DNA of 57,930 nucleotides from Bacillota bacterium (lineage in GTDB: Bacteria; Bacillota; Sulfobacillia; JACIYH01), in the NCBI GenBank assembly GCA_014360055.1, contig JACIYH010000007.1, positions 1 to 57,930 of the forward strand. The letters run 5' to 3'. A program made the position numbers and the translations under genes. The notes under the pieces were generated by a model. The model did not search any database. It was given only the letters and a program-made list of their open reading frames with translations, and was not told the DNA's origin. Position 1 is the first letter of the stretch. Each line of letters begins with the position of its first letter. Below, piece by piece: positions 34,185-43,122 of the stretch.

Positions 34185-36074
34185 ATGAAGATGGGCGAGC
34201 GGCGAACCGGGCGGAACTGGCGCTGGTTGCTCCTCGTGTTGGTGCCGCTGCTCCTGCTGGGGACGTCGGTAGGGGCGGCGGTGGTGGCCCTGGGGCTGCA
34301 GGCCGACCTGGACGCCTACCGGCCGGTGGACGTGGGTCCCCTGGCTGGGGGGGAGGAGAGTGCGCGCCTGGCCCGCCGGGTCGTGGTCGTGGTGGTGGAC
34401 GGGCTGCGCGTGGATATGTCCCGTCAGATGCCCTTTGTAGAGTCGCTGCGCGGGCGGGGGGCCTGGAGCATCCTCACCACCGGACAGCCCTCCTTCTCCA
34501 AACCCGGCTATGCCGTTCTCTCCACGGGCACCTGGCAGGAGTACCACGGCGTGACCATGAACAGCCACCCCGGGCACGTCGACGTGGAGACGATCTTCTC
34601 CGTGGCGCGGCAGACCGGCCTGCGCACGGCGCTCTTCGGATACACCTACTGGGGCGAGATCAACCCGGCTGTGGACGAGGGACTGGTGGGGGACTACCCC
34701 GATCACGAACTGTATGCCCGCGCGCGTGCTTCCCTTGAGGCGGGGCAGAGTGACCTGACCTACGTGCACCTGAGCGCCGCTGACACCGCCGCCCATGAGG
34801 GGGGAGGCGCCCTGGCCCAGGAGTACCTGGAGGCCGCGCGTGAGATAGACGGGATGATCGCCGGTCTGGCCTCCTGCCTGGACCTGAGCAAGGACGTGCT
34901 GGTGGTGACGGCCGACCACGGCCACCTCGACCGCAACAACCAGGGCGGCAGCGGCCACGGGGGCTGGGAACCGGACGTGACCACGGTCCCCCTGGTCATG
35001 GTGGGGGCGGGCGTGCGGCAGGGTGAGATCCCCGCCGGCCGGCAGGTGGACGTGGTCCCTACCGTGGCCACCTTGCTGGGAGTTCCCGCCCCCGCCCAAT
35101 CCCTGGGGAGGGTACTGTGGGGGGCGCTGGACGTCCCCGAGGACGTGCGCGCCGACAAGGAAGTTAAGCGGGCGGCTCAACTGGTTGCATACGCCCGGGC
35201 CTACGTCGCCGCCCTGTCCCCGGAGACTGTTCGCCCTCCCGAGGCGGTGACCGCCACCTCGGGGTCACCGCCGGAGCAGGCCGCGACCACGTCGGGGGCA
35301 CCGGCAGAGCAGGTGGCGGGGCCTCCCGACCGCCTGGGGGAAGCGACGGCCGTCCTCGAGCAGGCTCGCACGCGGCTCAGCGAGTCATCATATGCAGAGG
35401 CCTTCGCGCTGGCGGGCGAGAGTATGGCCAGGGCCGAGCGGGCCATGGCGGCGGCCCGGTCTCGCCTGGTGTGGGGCAGCCGCTGGCCCCGTCTACCCTT
35501 CCTGCTCGTCCCCCTGGTCATCCTGGGGCTACTCATCTGGAAGAAGCGGGGCGCCCTCTTGGAAATGCTGGCCTGGGGAGTCGCCTACCTGGTGCTGTAC
35601 CATGTGTTCTACGCCTGGGTGTTCGGAGATACGTACTCGCTGAGCGTGTTCCCCGACGGGTCGCTGCCCACCATGTGGCGGCTGTTCGGCCTCCCCGCCT
35701 ACCTCGCCCTGACCATCATCCTGGTGGTGGCGCTCTGGCGGGGCACGGCGACTTCCCGGGCGGAAGGCGGATTCAGCGGGCGGCAGCAACTGGTCTGGCT
35801 GGTAGAGAAGGCCGTGCTGGCACCTTATGTGGTCCTGGGGCTGTCGGTGGCGGCAGGCCTTTTTGTGATAGGTGCGGAGCTGGGATCGTACCTGCCCCCG
35901 TTTCGCCTCAATTTCCTCTACTTCTGCGCCCTGCTGCAACTCCTGTGGCTGGGCCCGGTGGCGCTCCTGGGGCCCCTGGTCACCTGGCTGACCACGGCCA
36001 GGCGCCGCCCCACCTCCCGCGCCGTCTCCACCCCCGCCGCGGATACCGGACAGGCGTCCGGCCCGGTCAGATGA
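34185..36074 (+). CDS. Alkaline-phosphatase-superfamily membrane protein
   Basis: A 629-residue protein. A membrane anchor (about 12-35) is followed by an external domain of the alkaline phosphatase/phosphodiesterase fold: VVVVVVDGLRVDM supplies the first metal Asp, PSFSKPGYAVLSTG the probable nucleophile Ser/Thr region, LSAADTAAHE and VVTADHGHLD further metal ligands, and HGGWEPD and VPLVMVGAG close the site. Residues about 355-400 are a low-complexity linker, and the C-terminus carries about five membrane helices. Substrate is unknown; related proteins cleave phosphodiesters or phospholipid head groups. ATG 34185 or 34191 may be used. It converges with the alpha-oxoamine synthase gene, overlapping by 8 bp. 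Confidence 0.8.
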   Translation: MKMGERRTGRNWRWLLLVLVPLLLLGTSVGAAVVALGLQADLDAYRPVDVGPLAGGEESARLARRVVVVVVDGLRVDMSRQMPFVESLRGRGAWSILTTGQPSFSKPGYAVLSTGTWQEYHGVTMNSHPGHVDVETIFSVARQTGLRTALFGYTYWGEINPAVDEGLVGDYPDHELYARARASLEAGQSDLTYVHLSAADTAAHEGGGALAQEYLEAAREIDGMIAGLASCLDLSKDVLVVTADHGHLDRNNQGGSGHGGWEPDVTTVPLVMVGAGVRQGEIPAGRQVDVVPTVATLLGVPAPAQSLGRVLWGALDVPEDVRADKEVKRAAQLVAYARAYVAALSPETVRPPEAVTATSGSPPEQAATTSGAPAEQVAGPPDRLGEATAVLEQARTRLSESSYAEAFALAGESMARAERAMAAARSRLVWGSRWPRLPFLLVPLVILGLLIWKKRGALLEMLAWGVAYLVLYHVFYAWVFGDTYSLSVFPDGSLPTMWRLFGLPAYLALTIILVVALWRGTATSRAEGGFSGRQQLVWLVEKAVLAPYVVLGLSVAAGLFVIGAELGSYLPPFRLNFLYFCALLQLLWLGPVALLGPLVTWLTTARRRPTSRAVSTPAADTGQASGPVR

Positions 36075-37476
36075 CACCCAGTTCCCGGCCCGCCCGGGCG
36101 CATGCCTCCAGGGTGAGGTCCAGGTCCTCCCGGGTGTGGGTGGCCATCACACTCAGGCGCACCCGGGACAGTTTCCGTGACACGGCGGGATAGAACACCG
36201 GGTTGACGAAGATGCCCAGTTCATGCAGCCGGCGGGCCATCTCGTTGACCTTGTAGTCATCGCCAATGATGAGGGGTACGATGGCGGTCTGGGCGTTGCC
36301 CAGGTTGAAGCCCAGGGCGCGCAGGTTTCCCGTCAGGTAGCGGATGTTGTCCCACAGTTGCTCCCGCAGTTCCGGTTCCGTCTCAATCACGTCCAGGGCG
36401 GCGAGGACGGAGGCGGTGACCGCCGGGGGCAGGGCGGTGGAGAACATGTACGGCCGGGCGAAAATGCGCAGGTAGTCGATGACCTCGCGCCTGGAAGCTA
36501 CGAAGCCGCCCACGCCACCCAATGCCTTGCTGAGCGTGCCGAAGACCACGTCCACCTGACCCTCGACGCCCCAGTACTCGGGTGTCCCCCGCCCGTGCTT
36601 CCCGATGACGCCGGTGGCATGGGCCTCGTCGATCATAAGGCGGGCCCCGTGACGCCGGCAGATGGTGATGAGTTCGGGCAGCGGGGCGATGTCACCGTCC
36701 ATGCTGAAGACCCCGTCCACCACCACCATCTTGCCGCGGAACTCGCCCCCGGCCCTCTCTAGGATCCGCTCCAGGGCGCGCAGGTTCAGGTGCGGGAATA
36801 CCTTGCTGGTGGCGCCGGACATGCGGCAGCCGTCCACTATGCTGGCGTGATTCAGGATGTCGTTCACGACCAGGTCGCCCGGGCGCAGCAGGCCGGCCAG
36901 CGCTCCCAGGTTGCCGGCGTACCCGGCCGCGAACACCATGGCGTCCTCGCAGCCCTTGAACGCGGCCAGCCGTTCCTCCAACTGGCGGTGGATGCTCATG
37001 GTCCCCGCTAGCAGGGGGACGCTTCCCGCTCCGGCACCATACTCCCTGGTGGCGCGAACGGCTGCCTCCACCACGCGCGGGTGGGAGGTGAGCCCGAGGT
37101 AGTTGTTGGACGCCATCATGACCATCTCGCGGACCTGACCGGTGAAGGGGTCCCGGATATGTACCCGGTGACCCGAACTGGAAACCAGGGTGCGCCGGTA
37201 CAGGTCGTGCTGCCGGGCGCGTATCTCGGCCAGGTAACCGGCGAAGGCACGGGCCTTGCCGAAAACGTCCTCGTCCTCCCACTGGAAATAGTCGGCCAGG
37301 CTGGCGCCGATCCTTTCCTCCTCAACCGTCGCCCGCGCGGCGGCATCTCTCGCGTGCACGTCCCCCGGCGCCAGGCCCTCGGCCGTCGCGTCCGGCCCCC
37401 GGGGCACCCTAACCCTGGCCTCCGCGACTCCGGGCACCGGAGCCTCGATCGCACTCTCCCTCTCGCCGGTCCGCAT
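36067..37476 (-). CDS. Alpha-oxoamine synthase (KBL/BioF/SPT-like)
   Basis: A 469-residue PLP enzyme that condenses an amino acid with an acyl-CoA. NNYLGLTSHPRV, the GAGAGSVPLLAGT turn, DEAHATGVIGKHG and Lys317 in FGTLSKALGG (PLP Schiff base) are diagnostic. Residues 1-75 form an unusual extension, and the segment DYFQWEDEDVFGKARAF before the catalytic core resembles serine palmitoyltransferase-like or CAI-1-type synthases more than BioF. No biotin genes are near, so glycine acetyltransferase or a long-chain ketosynthase role is possible. ATG 37476 follows AGGAGGATGACC. A promoter and a palindrome precede it. Confidence 0.88.
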   Translation of the reverse strand: MRTGERESAIEAPVPGVAEARVRVPRGPDATAEGLAPGDVHARDAAARATVEEERIGASLADYFQWEDEDVFGKARAFAGYLAEIRARQHDLYRRTLVSSSGHRVHIRDPFTGQVREMVMMASNNYLGLTSHPRVVEAAVRATREYGAGAGSVPLLAGTMSIHRQLEERLAAFKGCEDAMVFAAGYAGNLGALAGLLRPGDLVVNDILNHASIVDGCRMSGATSKVFPHLNLRALERILERAGGEFRGKMVVVDGVFSMDGDIAPLPELITICRRHGARLMIDEAHATGVIGKHGRGTPEYWGVEGQVDVVFGTLSKALGGVGGFVASRREVIDYLRIFARPYMFSTALPPAVTASVLAALDVIETEPELREQLWDNIRYLTGNLRALGFNLGNAQTAIVPLIIGDDYKVNEMARRLHELGIFVNPVFYPAVSRKLSRVRLSVMATHTREDLDLTLEACARAGRELGVI

Positions 37477-37489
37477 CGGTCATCCTCCT

Positions 37490-37507
37490 GTGCACAAACT
37501 TGTGCTC
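37490..37507 (-). promoter_or_regulatory. Near-perfect 18-bp palindrome at the transcription start
   Basis: GAGCACAAGTTTGTGCAC on the minus strand has 8-bp arms with a single mismatch and lies between the -10 box and the ribosome site of the alpha-oxoamine synthase gene, a position suited to a repressor operator. Confidence 0.55.
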
Positions 37508-37514
37508 AAGGGGA

Positions 37515-37543
37515 ATGATAGCACACCCGCTACCCCGGCGCAA
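37515..37543 (-). promoter_or_regulatory. Promoter of the alpha-oxoamine synthase gene
   Basis: Minus-strand TTGCGC (37543-37538) and TATCAT (37520-37515), 17-bp spacer, 38 bp before the start codon. Confidence 0.6.
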
Positions 37544-37593
37544 CCCCCCCTCAAACCCCCTCTCAAACCGCCGGTCTGCCTCGGGAGGCGTTA

Positions 37594-37657
37594 AGGTCGC
37601 CTCAGGGGTGTCCAGGTCCGCCTCCGGCGGTGTTGAGGTCCGCGTCAGGGGGTGTCC
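37594..37657 (+). repeat. Tandem repeat of 20-22 bp, three units
   Basis: Units start AGGTCGCCTC (37594), AGGTCCGCCTC (37614) and AGGTCCGCGTC (37636); the outer two end GGGGTGTCC. They lie in the 370-bp non-coding stretch between the alcohol dehydrogenase stop and the next promoter. Confidence 0.65.
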
Positions 37658-37698
37658 TTCATTTTCTGGACCACGGCGTCCGCCAGTTTTTGAAGGAC
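37654..37698. repeat. Inverted repeat GTCCTTCA / TGAAGGAC
   Basis: Perfect 8-bp arms (37654-37661 and 37691-37698) enclose a second pairing CTGGAC / GTCC...CCAG. T-rich tracts flank the inner stem. It may terminate the alcohol dehydrogenase transcript. On the minus strand an open frame ending here reads VLQKLADAVVQKMKD before a stop, possibly a gene remnant. The bases 37699-37879 show nothing else. Confidence 0.4.
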
Positions 37699-37879
37699 GG
37701 TGGCCCGCGCCGGTACCGGGGTGCCCTTCAGCAGGCCGGGGCCAGCCGGCCTGGCAGGTAATCGGCGGGGCTAGGACATGTAAGGGGGAGAATCAATATG
37801 GGCAGCGTCGGAGGGACCCCGGCCGATTCCGCTACTGCGCCGCCCGGAGAGTGCGCTGGCGCTACCGGGCGGACGGCCG

Positions 37880-39106
37880 TCAGTCGAACACGAAGGCGGC
37901 CTTCACCACACGGCTGTTCTTCTTGTCCGTTAGGGTCTGGAACGCTTTGCGGTACTCCCGCAGGCGGAAACGGTGGGTCAGCAGGGGAGAGAGATCCACT
38001 TCCCCGCGGGCCATGAGGTCGAGAGCGACGGCGTAGGTGCGTACCCGGGCCCCCCGGTACTCTTCGGTGCTGTAGCAGAAGGAGCCCACCACCTGCAACT
38101 CCTTCAACCAGATAAAGCTCCAGTCCACGCTGCGGGGCACGGAGGCGAGGCCCACCAGCACGACCTTGCCTCCCCGGCCCCCGAAGCGCAGGGCGTCATC
38201 TATACTGCCTGACGAGCCCACGCACTCGTAAACCACGTCCGCTCCGTTCTCCAGGACGGGCTTGCCGATCATGGTCTTGAGGGTCCGCGTGCCCAGGGCA
38301 TCGGCCATCCGGTTGACGTAGCCAGGGCCGGTGCGCACCACCTCGTCTGCCCCGTACTGACGTGCCAGGTCGGCCTGGAACCCGTGACGGGCCAGGACCA
38401 CGATGCGGCCCCGGTGCCCCAGGGCCCGCAGCCCCGCCACCACGCCCAGACCGATGACGCCCGCGCCCACCACCAGCGAGGTCTGGTCCGGCGCGGGATA
38501 GTGACGCATCAGGGCGTGGAGCGACGAGGCGAAGGGGTCGACCAGCACGGCCTGCTCGTCCGTCACGTTGTCGGGCACATGCAGGAGCTGGCTGCGGTGG
38601 GCGAGGAAATAGGGGCTCCACCCTCCCCCGGTATCGCGGCAACTGCCGGTGAGCATACCCGGGGAAAGGTTCCCGCGGGTGAAGTTCTCGCAGATGGAGT
38701 GGTCCCCTCGTTCACATAACCGGCAGCGCGGGGATATCCCGCGCACCTCGCAGGGCAGCATGGGATCGACCACCACGCGATCGCCCACGCGGAAGCCCGT
38801 CACCTCCGCGCCTGCCTCGGCCACCGTCCCCACGTTCTCGTGACCGATGGTGAAGGGGAAGGAGGCAAAGGGGGAGGTGGAGGGACTGTCGTGCAGCAGG
38901 ATGAGGTTCATGTCGCTGCCGCAGATGCCGGAGTACCTGGTCTTAACCCTGACCCACTCCGGTCCCGGTAGGGTGGGTTCCGGCACCTGGCGGTAACGCA
39001 GGCAGGCCAGGGGACTCCAGAAAACCCCCTTCCAGATGCCCCCCAGGGCCTTGCTCACCAGCCACCTGGGTACGCTGTCCACGAACTGGAGCGCCTCCAC
39101 GGGCAT
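37880..39106 (-). CDS. Zinc-dependent alcohol dehydrogenase-like protein
   Basis: A 408-residue MDR-superfamily enzyme. YSGICGSDMN holds the first catalytic Zn Cys, TIGHENVGTV the GHE motif, a Cys-rich lobe (PCEVRG, CRLCERGDHS) the structural zinc, and GAGVIGLGVVAGLRALG the NAD(P)-binding Rossmann loop. ATG 39106 follows GAGGTG; an upstream extension of the frame lacks homology. Substrate is uncertain; the extended N-terminus (residues 1-40) and divergent structural-zinc spacing set it apart from classical ADH. It is divergent from the aminotransferase gene and may share regulation through the 176-bp gap. Confidence 0.85.
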   Translation of the reverse strand: MPVEALQFVDSVPRWLVSKALGGIWKGVFWSPLACLRYRQVPEPTLPGPEWVRVKTRYSGICGSDMNLILLHDSPSTSPFASFPFTIGHENVGTVAEAGAEVTGFRVGDRVVVDPMLPCEVRGISPRCRLCERGDHSICENFTRGNLSPGMLTGSCRDTGGGWSPYFLAHRSQLLHVPDNVTDEQAVLVDPFASSLHALMRHYPAPDQTSLVVGAGVIGLGVVAGLRALGHRGRIVVLARHGFQADLARQYGADEVVRTGPGYVNRMADALGTRTLKTMIGKPVLENGADVVYECVGSSGSIDDALRFGGRGGKVVLVGLASVPRSVDWSFIWLKELQVVGSFCYSTEEYRGARVRTYAVALDLMARGEVDLSPLLTHRFRLREYRKAFQTLTDKKNSRVVKAAFVFD

Positions 39107-39282
39107 CACCTCACGGTGCGTTTTCTGCCCAGAGGTTCGGGGGCGGACCCCGTTTTCCTGCCGGTGGTGGCCCTGCGGGCGGCAGGAAAGCGGCCGGGGG
39201 CCGGCGTATCCTGGCTGGTGAGCGGGCAGCAGGATCCGGGCAGGACGGGAGGGCTCGCCATCCTGTACGGGAGGTGTTTCCC

Positions 39283-40437
39283 TTGGTAGTCCTGTCCGGT
39301 CGCGCCACCTCGCTACCAGCATCACCCATCCGCGCCATGATGGCCCAGGCGGCGCGGTACCCCGATGCCGTCCGCCTGGAGATGGGCGAACCCGATTTCA
39401 CCACACCCGAGCCATATATGGAGGCCGCCTTCGCCGCGGCCCGCCGGGGTGCCACCCACTACACGCCCACCGTGGGCATCCCCGAACTGCGCCGCGCCAT
39501 CGCCGAAAGGGTGCGGGCCGACTACGCCCTGGAACTCGACCCGGACCGGGAGATCCTGGTGAGCGTGGGGGCGGTGGGTGCCCTGACGGTGGCCTGCCTG
39601 GCAGTCGTGCAGCCGGGGGACGAGGTGCTGGTCCCCGATCCCGGCTGGCCGGTGTACCGTGCCCAGGTGGCCCTGGCGGGTGGGGTGGTGGTACCGGTCC
39701 CGCTGCGGGAAGAGAACGCATTTCACATGCGCCCCGAAGACATTGAGGCCCGTATCACCCCGCGTACCCGCGCCCTGATCATTAATACACCCCACAATCC
39801 CACGGGAGCAGTCCTGGGAGAGCACGAGTTGCGGGAGATCGCAGAGGTTGCCTACCGCCACGGGCTGGTCGTCATCTCCGATGAGGTCTATGAGAAGCTG
39901 CTGTACGACGGCCGCCGCCACTTCCCCCTGGCCGGTATCCCCGAGGTGCGGCGGCAGGTGATCACCATCTCGGGGGTGTCCAAGACTTACGCCATGACGG
40001 GTTGGCGGCTGGGGTACGCCCACGCCGTACCCGAGATCATTTCCGCCATGGCCCGCATCCAGGAGTGCCTGGCCTCTTGCACTTCTTCGCTATCCCAGCA
40101 CGCCGCCCTGGCCGCCCTCTCCGGCGACCAGGGTCCGGTGGCCGAAATGCACGCCCAGTATGACCGGCGGCGGCGCTTCCTGGTTGAGGGGCTGAACCGT
40201 CTGCCGGGGATCTCGTGCCTTCTGCCCGAGGGTGCCTTCTACGTCTTCCCCAGCGTGCGGGCCCTGGGTCGCACCTCGGCGGAGCTGGCTCAGGAGTTGC
40301 TGGTGCGGACGCGGGTGGTCACCGTCCCGGGTTCGGGATTCGGTGAGGCCGGCGAAGGGTACCTGCGGCTGAGTTACGCTACTTCGCTGGAAGCCCTCGA
40401 AGAAGGTCTGCGGCGCCTGGAACGCTTCCTCGGGTGA
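39283..40437 (+). CDS. Class I/II aminotransferase (aspartate aminotransferase-like)
   Basis: A 384-residue PLP enzyme. EMGEPDFTTPEP is the usual N-terminal motif, NTPHNPTGAVL binds the cofactor, DEVYEKLLYDG follows, and Lys234 in GVSKTYAMTGWRLGY forms the Schiff base. The pattern is of subgroup I-gamma aspartate or aromatic aminotransferases in bacteria and archaea. TTG 39283 is chosen, 8 nt after GGGAGGTG; GTG 39274 would place the start inside the ribosome site. It is followed only by the degraded ytaF-like gene on the other strand. Confidence 0.9.
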   Translation: MVVLSGRATSLPASPIRAMMAQAARYPDAVRLEMGEPDFTTPEPYMEAAFAAARRGATHYTPTVGIPELRRAIAERVRADYALELDPDREILVSVGAVGALTVACLAVVQPGDEVLVPDPGWPVYRAQVALAGGVVVPVPLREENAFHMRPEDIEARITPRTRALIINTPHNPTGAVLGEHELREIAEVAYRHGLVVISDEVYEKLLYDGRRHFPLAGIPEVRRQVITISGVSKTYAMTGWRLGYAHAVPEIISAMARIQECLASCTSSLSQHAALAALSGDQGPVAEMHAQYDRRRRFLVEGLNRLPGISCLLPEGAFYVFPSVRALGRTSAELAQELLVRTRVVTVPGSGFGEAGEGYLRLSYATSLEALEEGLRRLERFLG

Positions 40438-40439
40438 GC

Positions 40440-40808
40440 CAGACGCCTGGTTCACCCGAGCCGCCACCCGGGGGAAGGCCACTTCCGGGCGCGTATCGGC
40501 CGGTCCAGCCCGGGCCGCGATCCGGGGGCCAAATGCGTTGCCGACTCCCACCAGGATCACATGGGCGAGGCCGAACAGGGGCGGAATCAGGGGGGAGTGG
40601 CACCCGGCCATGGCCAGGGCCCTGCCTGCCGCGGACTCGACCCCCACCGCTGTGAGTTGGGAGGCCGTGGTGTACCGTCCGCGCAGTCCCTGCGCCAGAC
40701 CGCCCACATGCCGTCCAGGCTTAGCGCCACTGCCAGCCCCACCAACCACATCTTTGGACCCCCTTGGGCTGCAACCTGCCTGCGTGCGGACGGTACCGCT
40801 CTATGCAC
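40440..40808 (-). pseudogene. Decayed YtaF-like sporulation membrane protein
   Basis: On the minus strand ATG 40808 begins MWLVGLAVALSLDGM, matching the start of YtaF/MntP-like membrane proteins (V-A-L-S-L-D). One base-shift later, another frame gives VGGLAQGLRGRYTTASQ, the next conserved segment (G-L-A-x-G-L-R-G), then ALAMAGCH and LAHVILVGVG, matching later helices, before running into unrelated sequence. About 90 residues of a usual 200 can be recognised, with at least one frameshift and no intact C-terminus. The call rests on pattern memory and could be wrong, but the order of motifs is right. Confidence 0.5.
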
Positions 40809-41026
40809 ATCAGAGGGCAGAGGGGGCCAGACTTCCCGAGTGTTCGGTATTTACCCGAGTGGCCCGAATGGCAGCAGGAAAATGGTCTGATACGGCGAAT
40901 AGGCTAGGAAAAGGTTAGGGCGCGAGGGATGCCCACTGTGTGGTGGGGGTGGGCGGTGCTGGTCGCGGTGCGGGCGCCTGGGCACGTTCCTGGTTTGGTC
41001 GGGCAGTACGGAAGGGGGGTCTTAAG
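40809..41026. other. Upstream region of the ABC transporter operon
   Basis: These 218 bp are less GC-rich than the flanks. No promoter better than weak matches, and no gene or riboswitch, was recognised. The ribosome site AAGGGGGG lies at about 41013-41019. Confidence 0.35.
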
Positions 41027-42289
41027 ATGAGGAGACCAGGGGTTGCCGTGATCGCGGTGTTGTTGGTAGGATTGCTTGTGTTGGGAGCGTCGTGTGCGCA
41101 ACGGCAGCAGGCCGAAAAGAAGCCGACGGTTGAAACGCGCACTCTGGTTGCTCTGTTTCCCTTGACTGGAGTTCTCTCTACCTTCGGCGAGAACGCTAAG
41201 GTGACTGCTACTCTGGCCACCAAAGACGTGAACGAGTGGCTCGAGCGGGAAGGGAAGCCGTGGAGACTGGATCTGAAGATTGAGGATACGGCCACCGACC
41301 CTCCCACCGCATTACAGAAGATGAAGACCTGGTTCGGCACGGGAGTCAAGTTCTTCATCGGTCCTTATGCAAGCGGTGAGTGCAAGGAGTGCCTTACCTT
41401 CGCCAATGCCAACAAGATACTGTTCGTGGCTTCATCGTCGACTTCTCCGGCCCTGTCCATTCCCAATGACTCGTTGTTCCGGTTCTGTCCCGATGACCTG
41501 GTTCAGTCTCCGGCTGTTGCCCGTACGGCATGGGAAGCGGGAGTCAGGCACCTGATAATCAGCTGGCGGGGTGACACCTGGGGAGACGGACTGCAGAAGG
41601 GTATCTCCGAAGCCTTCCCCAAGCTGGGGGGAAAGGTGTATCCCAAGGGCATAAGGTACGATCCGGGGCTGGAAGACTTCCCGAAGGAGGCCGCACTCCT
41701 CAACGATTACGTGAATGATCTGGTCCGGCAGGGCGTACCCAAGAGCCAGATCGGCATCGTTCTGATTGCCTTTGAGGAAGTTGCGCCCTACATGGCCGCT
41801 GCGGCCAAGTACCCTGTCCTGAAAGAAGTCCCGTGGTTCGGCACCGATGGAACCGCTCACTCGGCCGCCCTGCAGAAGCACTCCGTTGCCGGGCCTTTCG
41901 CGGCCAAGGCCAGGTTCGTCAGCACCATGTTCGCACCGGGCGCAGCGGAGAAGTCGCGTTTCGATTACGTGAAGGATCACGTCCAAAGTGTGCTGAACAG
42001 AGAGACAGACGCATACTCGTACAACGTGTATGACATGGTCTGGTGCCTCGCCCTGTGCATGGATGAGGTCGGTTACGATTCGGAAAAGGCCATGGCCATC
42101 CTGCCTCGTGTAACCGACCAATGGACGAAGGTGAACGGGGCCAGCGGACACGTAGTGCTCAACGAGGCCGGAGACAGGGCGTTCGCCGACTATGAGCTGT
42201 GGTACCTGAGCGAGTCCGGCGAGTGGGAGAAGATTGGAATCTGGCGCGGGCAGACCGACACGGTGGACTGGATAAAGAAAATTTACTGA
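41027..42289 (+). CDS. ABC transporter substrate-binding lipoprotein (type 1 periplasmic-binding fold)
   Basis: A 420-residue protein beginning MRRPGVAVIAVLLVGLLVL then GASCAQ, a signal with an atypical lipobox (Gly at the -3 position), so probably lipid-anchored at Cys. The mature part follows the Leu/Ile/Val-binding pattern: LVALFPLTGVLSTFGE, ALQKMKTWFGTGVKFFIGP, and later GDTWGDGLQKG. Substrate could be branched-chain amino acids, amides or urea. ATG 41027 follows AAGGGGGG. It leads a five-gene operon and is separated from the ATPase genes by a hairpin. Codon use here is clearly less GC-biased than in flanking genes. Confidence 0.88.
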   Translation: MRRPGVAVIAVLLVGLLVLGASCAQRQQAEKKPTVETRTLVALFPLTGVLSTFGENAKVTATLATKDVNEWLEREGKPWRLDLKIEDTATDPPTALQKMKTWFGTGVKFFIGPYASGECKECLTFANANKILFVASSSTSPALSIPNDSLFRFCPDDLVQSPAVARTAWEAGVRHLIISWRGDTWGDGLQKGISEAFPKLGGKVYPKGIRYDPGLEDFPKEAALLNDYVNDLVRQGVPKSQIGIVLIAFEEVAPYMAAAAKYPVLKEVPWFGTDGTAHSAALQKHSVAGPFAAKARFVSTMFAPGAAEKSRFDYVKDHVQSVLNRETDAYSYNVYDMVWCLALCMDEVGYDSEKAMAILPRVTDQWTKVNGASGHVVLNEAGDRAFADYELWYLSESGEWEKIGIWRGQTDTVDWIKKIY

Positions 42290-42304
42290 TGCAGGGCCCT
42301 GTGG

Positions 42305-42333
42305 GAGGGGTTGGGGCAGTTCCTCAACCCCTC
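42305..42333 (+). other. Intercistronic hairpin
   Basis: GAGGGGTTG (42305-42313) and CAACCCCTC (42325-42333) form a perfect 9-bp stem followed by TCTTG. Between a binding-protein gene and its ATPase gene such hairpins usually protect the upstream mRNA or partially terminate, so more binding protein is made. Confidence 0.65.
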
Positions 42334-42357
42334 TCTTGTGCTAGGAGTGGTCAAGCG

Positions 42358-43122
42358 GTGAAGGATTTGCTTGTTAGTGAGAATCTGACTAAGACGTTCG
42401 GTGGCCTGGTGGCCGTCAACCAGGTCAGTTTGACGGTGAAGGAGAACAGCCTCACCCTCCTCATCGGACCTAACGGAAGTGGGAAGACGACGTTCATAAA
42501 CTGCTGTACCGGCATTTTGAAGCCGGATGGAGGAAAGGTACTGTTCGATGGGCAGGACATCTCCGGGTGGCCTCCCCACCGCATATGGGAAGTCGGGTTT
42601 GTGAGAACATTCCAGATACCGTGTCCTTTCCAGGGACTGACCGTCCTGGATAATGTCCTCGGGGCGATGAGGAACGCGGGCGAATCCCCCCTCAAGGCCG
42701 TGGCCAAGACCAGGTGGGTCGAGCAGGAGGAAAGGAATGTGGAGAAGGCCCTGGACATCCTGGGCAGGGTCGGGCTCGACAAACACTGGGATAAACCGAG
42801 CTATACCCTGGGTGCGGCGCACCTGAAGATGCTCGAGGTAGCCCGGGGGTTGGCCGCTGGGGCGCGACTCATAGCACTGGACGAGCCTATCGGTGGTGTT
42901 GACCCGGCACGGGCCGATGAGATTCTGTCGTACGTCAGCGGACTCAAGGAGCTCGGACTGACCTTCCTGGTCGTCGAGCACAGGATCGATATCGCCGCCT
43001 CTTACGCGGATTACGTGTACGCGCTGGACCGGGGGACCCTCATAGCCAAGGGAACACCCGGCGAAGTGCTGAACGATCCCAGGGTCATAGACGTCTATTT
43101 GGGGCGGGAGGAAGCATGTTGA
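42358..43122 (+). CDS. LivG-like ABC ATPase with degenerate signature motif
   Basis: A 254-residue ATPase. Walker A is GPNGSGKTT, Walker B LIALDEPIGGVDP, and the H-loop VVEHR is present. The ABC signature, usually L-S-x-G-Q, reads YTLGAAHLKMLEVARG, so the Ser-Gly-Gly-Gln core is not conserved; sequence around it (LEVARGLA) is normal. It may therefore rely on the partner LivF-like subunit for a complete ATP site. GTG 42358 follows AGGAG at some distance. Its end overlaps the next gene by 7 bp. Confidence 0.88.
   Translation: MKDLLVSENLTKTFGGLVAVNQVSLTVKENSLTLLIGPNGSGKTTFINCCTGILKPDGGKVLFDGQDISGWPPHRIWEVGFVRTFQIPCPFQGLTVLDNVLGAMRNAGESPLKAVAKTRWVEQEERNVEKALDILGRVGLDKHWDKPSYTLGAAHLKMLEVARGLAAGARLIALDEPIGGVDPARADEILSYVSGLKELGLTFLVVEHRIDIAASYADYVYALDRGTLIAKGTPGEVLNDPRVIDVYLGREEAC

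Noticed and set aside
37798-38016. Short plus-strand frame with a good GGGGGAG ribosome site
   Set aside because: The 72-residue product is Gly/Pro/Ser-rich, lies mostly opposite the alcohol dehydrogenase and has no recognisable fold.
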